Below, in pieces: positions 24,758 to 33,046 of a DNA stretch of 64,000 nucleotides. This DNA comes from a bacterium. Its GTDB lineage: Bacteria > Sysuimicrobiota > Sysuimicrobiia > Sysuimicrobiales > Segetimicrobiaceae. Position 1 is the stretch's first letter. The number at the start of each line of letters is the position of its first letter. Under the pieces are notes generated by a model. It searched no databases and had not been told where the DNA came from. It saw only the letters and a list, made by a program, of their open reading frames with translations. Where the stretch lies: assembly GCA_035307765.1 (NCBI GenBank), contig DATGHU010000044.1, positions 186,001-250,000 on the forward strand, read 5' to 3'. The translations under genes were made by a program, and so were the position numbers.

Positions 24758-25792
24758 TCACGTTCGCGGTTTTCCGGCGGCCTGCGGTCCGGCGTACTCG
24801 GGCGCGTGCTCCAAGCGGACGACGGCGTCGTACCCGAGCAGTTTGAAGAGGCGATTCTGCGCCGACAGAAACACGAGGGGGGCGGCCGGATCGGTGTTGT
24901 ACAGCTGGTGGACCGTGTTGTGGGGGATGTACACCATGTCCCCCGCGCCGAACTCCCAGCGGGTCGGCTCCTTTGCCACCCGGGCCATATAGCGCTCGCC
25001 GATCTCGGCCTCGACGTCCCACTGCAGGCTGTACCCCCGTCCCGAGAGGACGTACAGTGCCTCGTCGGCCATGTGCCAATGCTTCGCCGACCGGCTGCCC
25101 GCGGGGATCTCCTGCTGAAAGACGTCCGTGCTGAACGCCCGCACGTCGGTGCGTTGCGGGGAGGTGAGCACCCGCACCCGACCGTCGGGGGTGGTCTCCC
25201 ACCGGGTGTCGGATGGTTTGACGACCTTCTTGCGCTCTCCCACCCCCGCCGTCCACAGGCGGGACCAGTCCTCCGGGGGGCCGTACCGGTCGCCATCGGC
25301 GACCGGGCCGCCGCGGCCCTGCTGAATGAGGCCGAGGTACATCCAGGTGGCCTTGGCCTTCATGATCAGGCAGAGCGCGCGTTTCTGGCTGTCGGCGTTG
25401 TAGTGCCGGTGCACGGAGTCGTTGTGGACGATCACGAGGTCGTCCTTCTCCCAGTCGTACCGCTTCCCGTCGTGGATCTCGTAACCGCGCCCCTCCAAGA
25501 TGTAAAAGAGGGCTTCGTTCTGGTGCCCGTGCCCGCGGTTCGAGCCCCCCGGCGCCAACTCCACGAAGTGCATCTGCACCGTCTGCGTGAGGAACGGATC
25601 GTCGCCCGGGCCCAGGATCCACCAGGTGCGAGATTGATCGGAGTCCCCGGAGTGACCGACCCGGGCGTCATCCACCACGGTCCCCGCCCGGCGCACCCGG
25701 GGCGACGCCCGCTGGAGCCGTCGGAAATCCGAGAGGCCGTATTGTTCCGCGGTGATGCCTTTGAGGAAAACCCGCCCTTCGCGTTCGCTCAC
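24758..25792 (-). CDS. two-cupin protein (bicupin)
   Basis: A 344-residue protein with two cupin barrels. First: SNRGHGHQNEALFYILEGRGYE and VHNDSVHRHYN (about residues 80-140). Second: SAKHWHMADEALYVLSGRGY and YIPHNTVHQLYNTD (about 238-305). Each holds two or three His and one Glu, fitting a metal site. GTG 25792 is chosen for the GGAGG eight bases upstream, though the frame stays open to 25930. It differs in sequence from the bicupin at 9281. It sits upstream of an MFS gene and is divergent from ubiX. A dioxygenase or decarboxylase role is plausible; the substrate is unknown. Confidence 0.82.
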   Translation of the reverse strand: MSEREGRVFLKGITAEQYGLSDFRRLQRASPRVRRAGTVVDDARVGHSGDSDQSRTWWILGPGDDPFLTQTVQMHFVELAPGGSNRGHGHQNEALFYILEGRGYEIHDGKRYDWEKDDLVIVHNDSVHRHYNADSQKRALCLIMKAKATWMYLGLIQQGRGGPVADGDRYGPPEDWSRLWTAGVGERKKVVKPSDTRWETTPDGRVRVLTSPQRTDVRAFSTDVFQQEIPAGSRSAKHWHMADEALYVLSGRGYSLQWDVEAEIGERYMARVAKEPTRWEFGAGDMVYIPHNTVHQLYNTDPAAPLVFLSAQNRLFKLLGYDAVVRLEHAPEYAGPQAAGKPRT

Positions 25793-25921
25793 CCGCTTCA
25801 CCTCCCGGCGCCGCCGCGGCCGCGGCGCCCCGCAAAGGGGTTCCCTCCCTTCGAGTCGCTCCCCTGCTCGTTCCGCCCGCCAAAGGAATGAAATTTGGGC
25901 GCCCCGAAGTGTGCCTTCGCG

Positions 25922-26560
25922 ATGGCACACGCGCGCCGCTTGATCGTTGCCCTATCCGGATCGACCGGCCCCCACTACGGGGTCCGCCTGTTGGAAGTGC
26001 TTCGGGCGCACACCGACGTCGAAACCCACCTCATCCTGACGGCGGCCGCCCGGAAGACCATCGCCTACGAGATGGGGCGGGATCCCGCGACCGTGGCGGC
26101 GCTGGCGCACGTCGTTCACGACGAACGGAACATCGCCGGATCGATCGCCAGCGGGACCTTTGTCACCGATGGGATGGTCGTCGCGCCCTGCTCGATCAAG
26201 ACCTTGTCCGCGATCGCGAACAGCTACAACGACACCTTGACGGTGCGGGCCGCCGATGTCTGCCTCAAGGAGCGCCGGCGGCTGGTCCTCGTGGTGCGGG
26301 AGACGCCCCTGCACGCGGGACATCTCCGGCTGATGGTCGAGGCCACGGAGGCGGGGGCGGTGATTCTGCCGCCGGTGCCGGGCTTCTATCATCTGCCGAA
26401 GACGGTGGGGGATCTCGTCGACCACACGATCGTCAAAATCCTCGATCAGTTCGGCATCCACCTTGATCTGATCCGGCGCTGGACCGGGCTCGACCCCGAG
26501 GGGGCGGTGGTGAGCCTCGACCGGCCCCGCCGCAAGGGGTCCGCGAAGCCCGGCCGATGA
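25922..26560 (+). CDS. ubiX: UbiX-type flavin prenyltransferase
   Basis: A 212-residue enzyme of the UbiX/Pad1 family, which attaches a dimethylallyl group to FMN to make the prenylated FMN needed by UbiD. Seen: RRLIVALSGSTGPHYG at residues 5-20, VVAPCSIKTLSAIANSYND near 97-115, then TVRAADVCLKERRRLVLVVRETPL and VILPPVPGFYHLPKT, the full family core with its conserved Arg, Lys and Glu residues. ATG 25922 is taken as start; TTG 25895 has a better AAAGGA upstream and would add nine residues. Its stop overlaps the start of an isopentenyl-diphosphate isomerase gene (ATGA). It is the only ubiX in the window and can serve all three UbiD proteins. Confidence 0.93.
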   Translation: MAHARRLIVALSGSTGPHYGVRLLEVLRAHTDVETHLILTAAARKTIAYEMGRDPATVAALAHVVHDERNIAGSIASGTFVTDGMVVAPCSIKTLSAIANSYNDTLTVRAADVCLKERRRLVLVVRETPLHAGHLRLMVEATEAGAVILPPVPGFYHLPKTVGDLVDHTIVKILDQFGIHLDLIRRWTGLDPEGAVVSLDRPRRKGSAKPGR

Positions 26561-27726
26561 GCCGACGCCCCGCCCGGAGGACGCGGCGTCCCGTTCGGCC
26601 GCGCTCCTCCGCCGCCCCGCGCGGGCCGGTCGAGCGGCGGAAGGCCGAGCACCTGCGGTTGGCGACGTCGGGAAACGTCACCAGCCCCCGGGGCCCCGGA
26701 TGGGCCGACGTTCACCTGGTGCACCAAGCCCTTCCCGCCGCCGACCTCGACGCGATCGATCTGACGACCGAGTTCCTCGGGCATCGGCTGCGGGCGCCGC
26801 TCGCGATCGCGTCGATGACCGGGGGCCACCGCGGGGGCGGTGACATCAACGCCCGATTGGCGCGCGCCGCGGAGCGGTTCGGCGTGGCGATGGGATTGGG
26901 AAGCCAGCGCGCCGCCCTGCATAACCCCGCACTCGCCCGTACGTACGCCGTGGCGCGGGAGGCGGCCCCGCACGCGTTGCTCATCGCCAACGTTGGTGCC
27001 GCGCAACTGGTGACGCAGGAGGGCGGCCCGCCGCTGACCCACCGGCACTTGGCGGACGCGGTCGCCATGATCGGCGCGGACGCGCTGGCCATTCATCTCA
27101 ACTTTCTCGAAGAGACGATCCAACCGGAAGGGGACCGGCGAGTCGCGGGGCTGCGGGACGCGCTCGCCGACGCGGTGGGGTCGCTCGCGGTGCCCGCGAT
27201 CGCCAAGGAAACCGGCGCCGGCATCTCCCCGCACACCGCGGTGGAGTTGCGCGCCCTCGGGTTCCGGGCGCTCGATGTGGGGGGGATGGGCGGAACCAGT
27301 TTCGCGGCGATCGAGACGGCGCGGGCCGAAGCGCGGCGCGATCGCCGGCGCACCCTGCTCGGCAGGGTGTACGCCGAGTGGGGCATTCCGACGGCGGTGT
27401 CGGTCGTCGCCGCCGCCCCGGCCGGGCTTCCGCTCATCGCCACCGGCGGGGTGCGGACGGGCTTGGACGCCGCGAAGGCGATCGCCCTCGGCGCGACGCT
27501 GGTGGGGGTCGGCAGCCCCCTCCTCTCCGCGGCACTGGAGGGGGATGCGGCGATCGAGCTCTGGATCACGCAGTTCCTGGAAGAGCTTCGTGTCGCCGTG
27601 TTCCTCAGCGGCGGGACGCGCGCCGCCGAGCTCCGCTCGGCCCCCAGGGTCGTGCTGGGAGAGACACGGCGGTGGATCGAGGACATCGGCTGCGGGGACG
27701 CCCTCGCCCCGGCACCGGGAGGGTAG
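26557..27726 (+). CDS. fni: type 2 isopentenyl-diphosphate delta-isomerase family protein
   Basis: A 389-residue FMN- and NAD(P)H-dependent enzyme of the type 2 isomerase family, which interconverts isopentenyl and dimethylallyl diphosphate. Seen: ERRKAEHLRLA near residue 26, IASMTGGHRGG at 84-94, GLGSQRAAL at 113-121, HLNFLEETIQPEGD at 180-193, KETGAGIS, and LDVGGMGGTSFAAIE. The usual HLNxLQE motif reads HLNFLEE, so the catalytic Gln is Glu185. An Arg-rich N-terminal extension of about 25 residues precedes the domain. It overlaps ubiX by four bases, suggesting that it supplies the prenyl donor for prenylated FMN. The reaction should be tested because of the Gln-to-Glu change. Confidence 0.88.
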   Translation: MSRRPARRTRRPVRPRSSAAPRGPVERRKAEHLRLATSGNVTSPRGPGWADVHLVHQALPAADLDAIDLTTEFLGHRLRAPLAIASMTGGHRGGGDINARLARAAERFGVAMGLGSQRAALHNPALARTYAVAREAAPHALLIANVGAAQLVTQEGGPPLTHRHLADAVAMIGADALAIHLNFLEETIQPEGDRRVAGLRDALADAVGSLAVPAIAKETGAGISPHTAVELRALGFRALDVGGMGGTSFAAIETARAEARRDRRRTLLGRVYAEWGIPTAVSVVAAAPAGLPLIATGGVRTGLDAAKAIALGATLVGVGSPLLSAALEGDAAIELWITQFLEELRVAVFLSGGTRAAELRSAPRVVLGETRRWIEDIGCGDALAPAPGG

Positions 27727-29157
27727 GTGGTGGAGATGACCGATCTGTGCTATACGCCCGCGGTCGAGCTCCGGCGGTTGATCCGTGCCAAGCAGGTCTC
27801 GCCGGTAGAGGTGACCGAGGCCGTGCTCAGCCGGATCGACCGGCTCAACCCCGTGCTGAACGCGTTCATCACCGTGACCCCGGACCTCGCACGCCAGGAG
27901 GCCCGGGCGGCCGAGGCCCGAGTGCTCGAGGGGGAGGGGGTGCTCCCGCTCGATGGGATCCCGTACTCGATCAAAGATCTCGAGCCGACCGCGGGCATTC
28001 GGACCACGTTCGGGTCGAAGTTCTTCGAACACAACGTCCCGGCCGAAGACGGCGTGGTCGCTTCGCGCCTCAGGGCGTCCGGGGGCGTCCTCCTCGGAAA
28101 AACCAACACCCCGCACTTCGGGCACAAGGACATGAGCGACAATCTGATCGGCCCGCCGTGCCGGAACCCGTGGAAGCTGGACCGGACCTCCGGCGGCTCA
28201 TCGGGTGGCGCGGGGGCGGCGGTCGCCGCGGGGCTGGGACCGCTTGCGCACGGATCGGACGGGGCCGGGTCGATCCGCATTCCGTCGGCACTGTGCGGCG
28301 TCTTTGGCCTGAAGCCCTCGTTCGGACGCGTGCCGTCCCACCCGAACACCGACTACTGGTCCGCCCGCTCGCACAACGGCCCGATGACGCGGACCGTCCG
28401 CGATGCGGCGCTGATGCTGAGTGTCATGGCCGGACCCGACCCCCGGGATCCGCTCACGATCGACGCGCCGCCGGACGATTATCTCCGAGCCTGCGAGGGG
28501 GACCTTAAGGGCCTGCGGGTCGCCTGGAGCGGAGACCTCGGGTACGCGACCTCCGAGGTGGCCCCCGAGGTGCGGGCCATCGCCGAGCGGGCGGCCCGGC
28601 GCTTTCCCGACCTCGGCTGCGACTTGGAGGCACCGACGATCCGGTGGCCCGATCCGAGAGAGTTCCACAAGGTGATCTGGCAGGTCAGTATCGGATCGCG
28701 CATGATCGACCGGGCGATCGAGCGCCCCGCCTGGATCGAGCCGACGCTCATGCAGATGGTCCTCGCCGCCGGGAGGCTCAGCGCGATCGAGTACGCCAAG
28801 GCGCTGCTCGCCCGCACCGTCTTCTACCAGGCGGTGCGCGAGTTCTTCGATACCTATGACCTGCTGCTGACCCCCCAGATGCCGGTTGCGGCGTGGTCCG
28901 TGGACGCCGGCGCCAACGAGGGGCCCCCGGATGTTCAGGGGCGCCCGTTGCTCTTCCTCGACCGGGTGCCCTTCATGTATCCATTTAACTTCACCGGCTA
29001 TCCGGCCGCCAGCGTGCCGTGTGGGTTCACCGCCGAGGGGCTGCCGGTCGGCCTGCAGATCGTGGGTCGCTGGCACGCCGACGCAATGGTGCTGCGCGCG
29101 GCGGCGGGGTTTGAGGCGATCCAGCCGTGGGCCGAGCATCGCCCCCCGCTCGGGTAG
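27727..29157 (+). CDS. amidase signature family enzyme
   Basis: A 476-residue serine amidase (amidase signature family; relatives include GatA, AtzF-like and aryl-acylamidases). The Ser-cisSer-Lys triad is visible: Lys in GIPYSIKDLEPTAG near residue 82, and the Ser-rich RTSGGSSGGAGAAV near 156, with GSDGAGSIRIPSALCGVFGLKPS after it. It follows the isomerase gene directly: stop at 27726 and GTG 27727, with GTG 27730 and ATG 27736 as other starts. GGGAGGG lies just upstream. It is probably co-transcribed with ubiX and the isomerase gene and may release a carboxylic acid for decarboxylation. Substrate unknown. Confidence 0.9.
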   Translation: MVEMTDLCYTPAVELRRLIRAKQVSPVEVTEAVLSRIDRLNPVLNAFITVTPDLARQEARAAEARVLEGEGVLPLDGIPYSIKDLEPTAGIRTTFGSKFFEHNVPAEDGVVASRLRASGGVLLGKTNTPHFGHKDMSDNLIGPPCRNPWKLDRTSGGSSGGAGAAVAAGLGPLAHGSDGAGSIRIPSALCGVFGLKPSFGRVPSHPNTDYWSARSHNGPMTRTVRDAALMLSVMAGPDPRDPLTIDAPPDDYLRACEGDLKGLRVAWSGDLGYATSEVAPEVRAIAERAARRFPDLGCDLEAPTIRWPDPREFHKVIWQVSIGSRMIDRAIERPAWIEPTLMQMVLAAGRLSAIEYAKALLARTVFYQAVREFFDTYDLLLTPQMPVAAWSVDAGANEGPPDVQGRPLLFLDRVPFMYPFNFTGYPAASVPCGFTAEGLPVGLQIVGRWHADAMVLRAAAGFEAIQPWAEHRPPLG

Positions 29158-29226
29158 CCGGGTCGAGAATTCCGGGAGCCCGATCGTCGTTATCCGAGAG
29201 AGCCTGGGGGTCGACGCGCCGGGCGG

Positions 29227-29892
29227 ATGACGTCCCTACCCGTGAGGACCCGCGTGCCTGAAATCAACGCCGAGATCGTCGATCCGACCATACCCGGCCG
29301 GCTGGTGCTGCGGTCCGTCGCGCCGCCTTCCCCCGCTCCCGTCTGAGGCGGTCGTCCGAGTGGCGGCCGTGTCGCTCAACCGCGGAGAGGTCCGCGGGGC
29401 GATGTCGGCCCAGGCGGGCAGCCGCCCGGGGTGGGATCTGGCCGGCACGGTCGAACGGGCGGCGGCGGACGGTTCGGGCCCGCGGCAGGGCGCGCGCGTC
29501 GTGGGAATGCCGCGTCGTCGGCATCGGAGTTCGCCCCGTACCATCTTGTGGTCGAGTCGGTCGGAGGCCGCACCCTGGGCAACGTCATGGCGATGCGCGC
29601 CTCGGGGGGCACCTGTGTCGTGTTCGGCGCTTCCTCCGGCCCCGAGGCGACGTTTCACGTCGGCCGCTTTTTCGGCACCGGCGCCGTGACGTTGTACGGG
29701 CTGGTCCTCTTCAACGAACTGCGGCGCGAGCCGGCGTCGATCGGGTTGGCGAGGCTGCTGCGGCTGGTATCCGGCGGCCGCCTGCGGCCGCACATCGATG
29801 TGGAGGCGCCGTGGACGGAGATCGCGGAGATCGCCGGGCGGCTGGTGGACCGTCGCTATCCAGGGAAGGCGGTGCTGCATGTCGGGAGTTGA
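29227..29892 (+). pseudogene. decayed zinc-type alcohol dehydrogenase/quinone reductase (MDR)
   Basis: Three pieces in two frames together resemble a medium-chain dehydrogenase. Piece one starts at ATG 29227 and includes [20 protein letters not shown], ending at TGA 29344. Piece two, shifted by one base, reads [18 protein letters not shown], then [20 protein letters not shown] and GARVVGMP, the family N-terminal catalytic domain. Then about 120 residues are missing and the frame shifts back; piece three has [38 protein letters not shown] and a normal C-terminus ending at TGA 29892. The tail overlaps the next MFS gene by 14 bases. It was probably a working oxidoreductase of the amidase or MFS pathway. 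Confidence 0.82.
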
Positions 29893-31183
29893 TCGGCTGC
29901 TTCGGGGCCGCCTCCACTACGGCTGGATCGTGGCCGGGGTCACCTTCCTCACGCTGCTGACGGCCGCGGGGATCCGCTCGACGCCGGGCGTGCTGATCAT
30001 CCCGCTGGAGAAAGAGTTCGGATGGACGCGCACCACGGTCTCGCTGGCGGTCTCGATCAACCTCCTGCTGTACGGGCTGTTCGGTCCGTTTGCGGCCGCG
30101 CTCATGGACCGGCTCGGCGTGCGCCGTGTGATGCTGGCGTCGCTGGCGCTGGTCGCCACAGGGGTCGGCCTCACCACTTTCATGCACACCCCCTTGCAGC
30201 TCATCCTGCTCTGGGGCGTGGTGGTGGGGCTCGGCACCGGTACCATGGCGCTGGTGCTCGGCGCCTATATCGCGACCCGCTGGTTTGCGGAGCGGCGAGG
30301 GATCGTGATGGGCGTGCTCACCGCCAGCGTCGCCACCGGCCAACTCCTGTTCCTCCCCTCGCTCGCCTCGATCGTCGTCGTGCACGGATGGCGCTGGGCG
30401 GTGCTGGGCGTTTCCGGTGCGGCGCTCGTGATGATCCCGCTGGTCTTTGTGCTCATGCGCGACGACCCGGCGGATGTCGGTCTGCAGCCGTACGGCGCGG
30501 GCGCCGACCACGTTGCGGCGCCGGCGCGCTCGAGCGTCAACCCGGCGACCGCGGCACTGGCGGGGCTGTCCCGCGGCGCGCGCTCCCGAGACTTCTGGCT
30601 GCTCAGCGGGAGTTTCTTCATCTGCGGCGCCAGCACCAACGGCCTGATCGGCACCCACCTCATCCCGGCGTCGATGGAGCACGGGATTCCGGAGGTGACC
30701 GCCGCCACGCTTCTGGCGACGATGGGGGTGTTTGATCTGATCGGGACCCTCGCCTCCGGTTGGCTGTCGGACCGCGTGGACAACCGGTACCTCCTCTGCT
30801 GGTACTACGGGCTGCGGGGGCTCTCGCTGCTCTTCCTCCCATATGCGCTCGGGACGCAGTTTCTGGGCCTTGCGGCGTTCGCCGTCTTCTACGGTCTCGA
30901 CTGGGTCGCCACCGTGCCGCCGACCGTCCGGCTGACCGCCGACATCTTCGGGAAGCGGAACGTGGGCGTGGTTTTTGGGTGGATCAGCGCCGGCCACCAA
31001 CTCGGAGCCGCCACCGCCGCCTTCGGCGCGGGCGCCGCGCGCGTTTGGCTGGGGAGCTATCAGGTGGCGTTCATGACATCGGGGCTGCTGTGCCTGATCG
31101 CCTCCGGCCTGGTGATCCGCATCGGGGCGTCGAGGGGCGGGGTGAGCCAGGTGAGTCCCGCGGAGGTCGGGGCGTCGATCTAG
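29879..31183 (+). CDS. major facilitator superfamily transporter (OFA/MCT-like)
   Basis: A 434-residue carrier with about twelve membrane helices. The opening RLHYGWIVAGVTFLTLLTAAG with EFGWTRTTVSLAVSINLLLY is typical of the oxalate/formate antiporter and monocarboxylate branch. FGPFAAALMDRLGVRRVM (loop 2-3) and ASGWLSDRVDNRYLL (second half) are the usual MFS motifs. ATG 29879 lies inside the last codons of the decayed dehydrogenase. The branch suggests transport of a monocarboxylic or dicarboxylic acid, in keeping with the decarboxylase theme of the region. Its end overlaps the long open frame of the CopC-CopD gene. Confidence 0.88.
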   Translation: MSGVDRLLRGRLHYGWIVAGVTFLTLLTAAGIRSTPGVLIIPLEKEFGWTRTTVSLAVSINLLLYGLFGPFAAALMDRLGVRRVMLASLALVATGVGLTTFMHTPLQLILLWGVVVGLGTGTMALVLGAYIATRWFAERRGIVMGVLTASVATGQLLFLPSLASIVVVHGWRWAVLGVSGAALVMIPLVFVLMRDDPADVGLQPYGAGADHVAAPARSSVNPATAALAGLSRGARSRDFWLLSGSFFICGASTNGLIGTHLIPASMEHGIPEVTAATLLATMGVFDLIGTLASGWLSDRVDNRYLLCWYYGLRGLSLLFLPYALGTQFLGLAAFAVFYGLDWVATVPPTVRLTADIFGKRNVGVVFGWISAGHQLGAATAAFGAGAARVWLGSYQVAFMTSGLLCLIASGLVIRIGASRGGVSQVSPAEVGASI

Positions 31184-32520
31184 CCTGTCCCGCCGGACGC
31201 CGCCGTCTCCTCGCCGCCGCCGGGGCGGCGCTCGTCTGGATCGCCGTGCGCGCACCCGCGGCGATGGCGCACGCGACCCTCGTCGGGTCCGATCCGCCCG
31301 ACCTCTGCTCGCCGGTGGCGGTGCCCCGATCGTTGCCGGGCGACCCCCGATGCGCGACCGGGGTGGTCCTGCCCGGAGTCCCCTCCGCCGTGCGCCTCAC
31401 CTTCAACGAACCGGTGGAACTCGTGGGACGGGGTGTCCGGGTCCTCGCGCCGACCGGCCGGCGCGTCGACCGGGGGCCGGCGCGCGCCTCCGGGTCGGTC
31501 GTCACCATGCCCCTCGATCCCGCGGGGGCGGGGACGTATGTGGTCGTGTGGCGGGTGATCGCCCGGGACACGCACCCTTCGCAGGGCATCTTCGCCTTCA
31601 GCGTTGGCCGCCCCAGCGTCCCCGCAGGCGGCGCGGTGACGGCGGCATCCCAAGGGGCGGGGTCGATCTCCGGGCTCATCCTGCAAGTGGCGGCCCGCGC
31701 GCTCCACCTCATCGGGTACGCGCTGAGTTTCGGCGTGCTGGCGTTCCGCCAGACCGTCCTGCGGTCGCTGGGGCTCGCCGCCGGGGCGGACGTGAACCGG
31801 CGGATCTGGCGGCTCGTCGGGATCGGCGTGCTCGCCCTGCTCATCGCGGAGCCGCTCGCGCTCGTGGCGCAGACCTCGAGCCTGGGGGCGGGGACTCGCG
31901 GGCCGCTTGACCCGGAGGCGATTGGCGACGTCCTGGACTCGAGCTTCGGCCGAGTGCTGGCCCAGCGCCTAGGCGCCGCCCTGCTCCTCTGGGTGCTCGT
32001 CGGCGCGACCGGGACCGGGCCCGATCGCGCGGTGGGCGCCGCCCTGTTGCTCGGGGTGGCGGTGGCGTGCATTGACGGGCAGGCGGCCCACGCCGCCGGC
32101 GCGCGGCCGGAGTGGCTCGGCCTCGGGCTCAACACCCTGCACGTGGCGGCGATGGGCGCATGGGTCGGGGGGGTGGTCGGGCTGCTCGGGGTGTGGCGAA
32201 TCGGATCGCTCGCGGCCCGGCGCCGGCAGATCGCGGTCCGGACGGGGCGCGTGGCGATCGCGTCCCTCGCCGTGCTGGCCGGCACCGGAACGGGGATGGC
32301 GGCCCAGCACCTCGCCGGCATCTCCAGTCTGTTCAACACGACGTACGGGAGGGCGCTCGCCGCGAAACTCGGAGTGCTGCTCGTGGCGGCCGCGCTGGCG
32401 TGGGCTGCCACGCACGCGCCGGAGGATCGGCGGCGCGCGTGGTGGGTGCGCGAGGCGGCGGCGCTGCTGGCTGTCCTGGCCCTTGCCGGGCTGCTCGCTT
32501 CGCTGCCGCCGCCGGTCTAG
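31090..32520 (+). CDS. CopC-CopD fusion, copper resistance protein; start uncertain
   Basis: Domain order: signal peptide (RRRLLAAAGAALVWIAVRA, about 31198-31254), CopC-like beta domain, then a CopD-like membrane domain with about eight helices. The predicted mature protein begins HATLVGSDPP; an N-terminal His is the first copper ligand of CopC. A later WRVIARDTHPSQGIFAF block carries further ligands. Two Cys in DLCSP and DPRCATG are extra. In CopD, HLIGYALSFG, LNTLHVAAMGAWVGG and LFNTTYGRALAAKLG match. No ATG, GTG or TTG lies just before the signal peptide: the only in-frame starts are GTG 31090, deep inside the MFS gene, and GTG 31246, which would remove the signal. A frame error or a rare start codon is likely. 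Confidence 0.75.
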   Translation: MPDRLRPGDPHRGVEGRGEPGESRGGRGVDLACPAGRRRLLAAAGAALVWIAVRAPAAMAHATLVGSDPPDLCSPVAVPRSLPGDPRCATGVVLPGVPSAVRLTFNEPVELVGRGVRVLAPTGRRVDRGPARASGSVVTMPLDPAGAGTYVVVWRVIARDTHPSQGIFAFSVGRPSVPAGGAVTAASQGAGSISGLILQVAARALHLIGYALSFGVLAFRQTVLRSLGLAAGADVNRRIWRLVGIGVLALLIAEPLALVAQTSSLGAGTRGPLDPEAIGDVLDSSFGRVLAQRLGAALLLWVLVGATGTGPDRAVGAALLLGVAVACIDGQAAHAAGARPEWLGLGLNTLHVAAMGAWVGGVVGLLGVWRIGSLAARRRQIAVRTGRVAIASLAVLAGTGTGMAAQHLAGISSLFNTTYGRALAAKLGVLLVAAALAWAATHAPEDRRRAWWVREAAALLAVLALAGLLASLPPPV

Positions 32521-32755
32521 CGGGGTGGCGTGCAGGGTCCGCGGAATGCCGCGTGGGGTGCGTGTACTTCGAACGGCCGAGCCCGCCGGTCTGCTGGATG
32601 CTCTTCGAGACGTGGCCCGGGTGCGTGCGTTACCGGTGCGATCGCGTCGGGCCGCCCCGGATGTTTGTCGACCCCGCGGGCGGGGAAAAATAAGAGTGCG
32701 GTACCGCGCAATTTCTTCGAGTCAATCGGAGTGTTTCCGTTAGGAGGTGATGTAG

Positions 32756-32905
32756 ATGCCGTTTTGGCTGACGTGGTTCTTCACCGGATTGTTCGTCGCG
32801 GGTGGGGCGGCGGCCGGCGCGCACTCCGCCGCAATGAACACGGCGGACACGAACCAAACGCCGTACTACACACAGAACTTCCAACAGGGAAGTCAAGCCA
32901 AATAG
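32756..32905 (+). CDS. 49-residue single-span membrane protein
   Basis: A small gene with an excellent ribosome-binding site (TAGGAGGTGAT, ending five bases before ATG 32756). The product MPFWLTWFFTGLFVAGGAAA forms one hydrophobic span, followed by a polar Asn/Gln/Tyr-rich tail ending QGSQAK. It is not related to anything I recognise. A 12-base-pair hairpin follows 23 bases after the stop, so the gene looks like an independent short transcript. The 235 bases upstream, after the CopC-CopD gene, hold no other gene; they include a CCCCG-CGGG-CGGGG hairpin at 32672-32685 followed by A residues. Function unknown. Confidence 0.6.
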   Translation: MPFWLTWFFTGLFVAGGAAAGAHSAAMNTADTNQTPYYTQNFQQGSQAK

Positions 32906-32928
32906 TCGGGACAGGGCAGGAGGGTGAA

Positions 32929-32959
32929 GCGGGGCCGGGTGAGGTTGACCCGGCCCCGC
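32929..32959 (+). terminator. hairpin after the 49-residue gene
   Basis: GCGGGGCCGGGT and ACCCGGCCCCGC form a perfect 12-base-pair stem with a 7-base loop. The downstream tail is only GTTATCTG, a weak T tract. It lies 23 bases after the stop of the small membrane protein, which fits intrinsic termination. Confidence 0.6.
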
Positions 32960-33046
32960 GTTATCTGTCCGGTTCACTCCCGCATTTCTCGGCGAGGCTT
33001 CCCGACGCGCAGCGGTGCCCGCGCTTTCGAGAAGAGCTGCGGGCGG

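Noticed and set aside
32671-32690. Minus-strand terminator (hairpin followed by A residues on the plus strand)
   Set aside because: No minus-strand gene ends here, and the stem is short; noted only as local structure.
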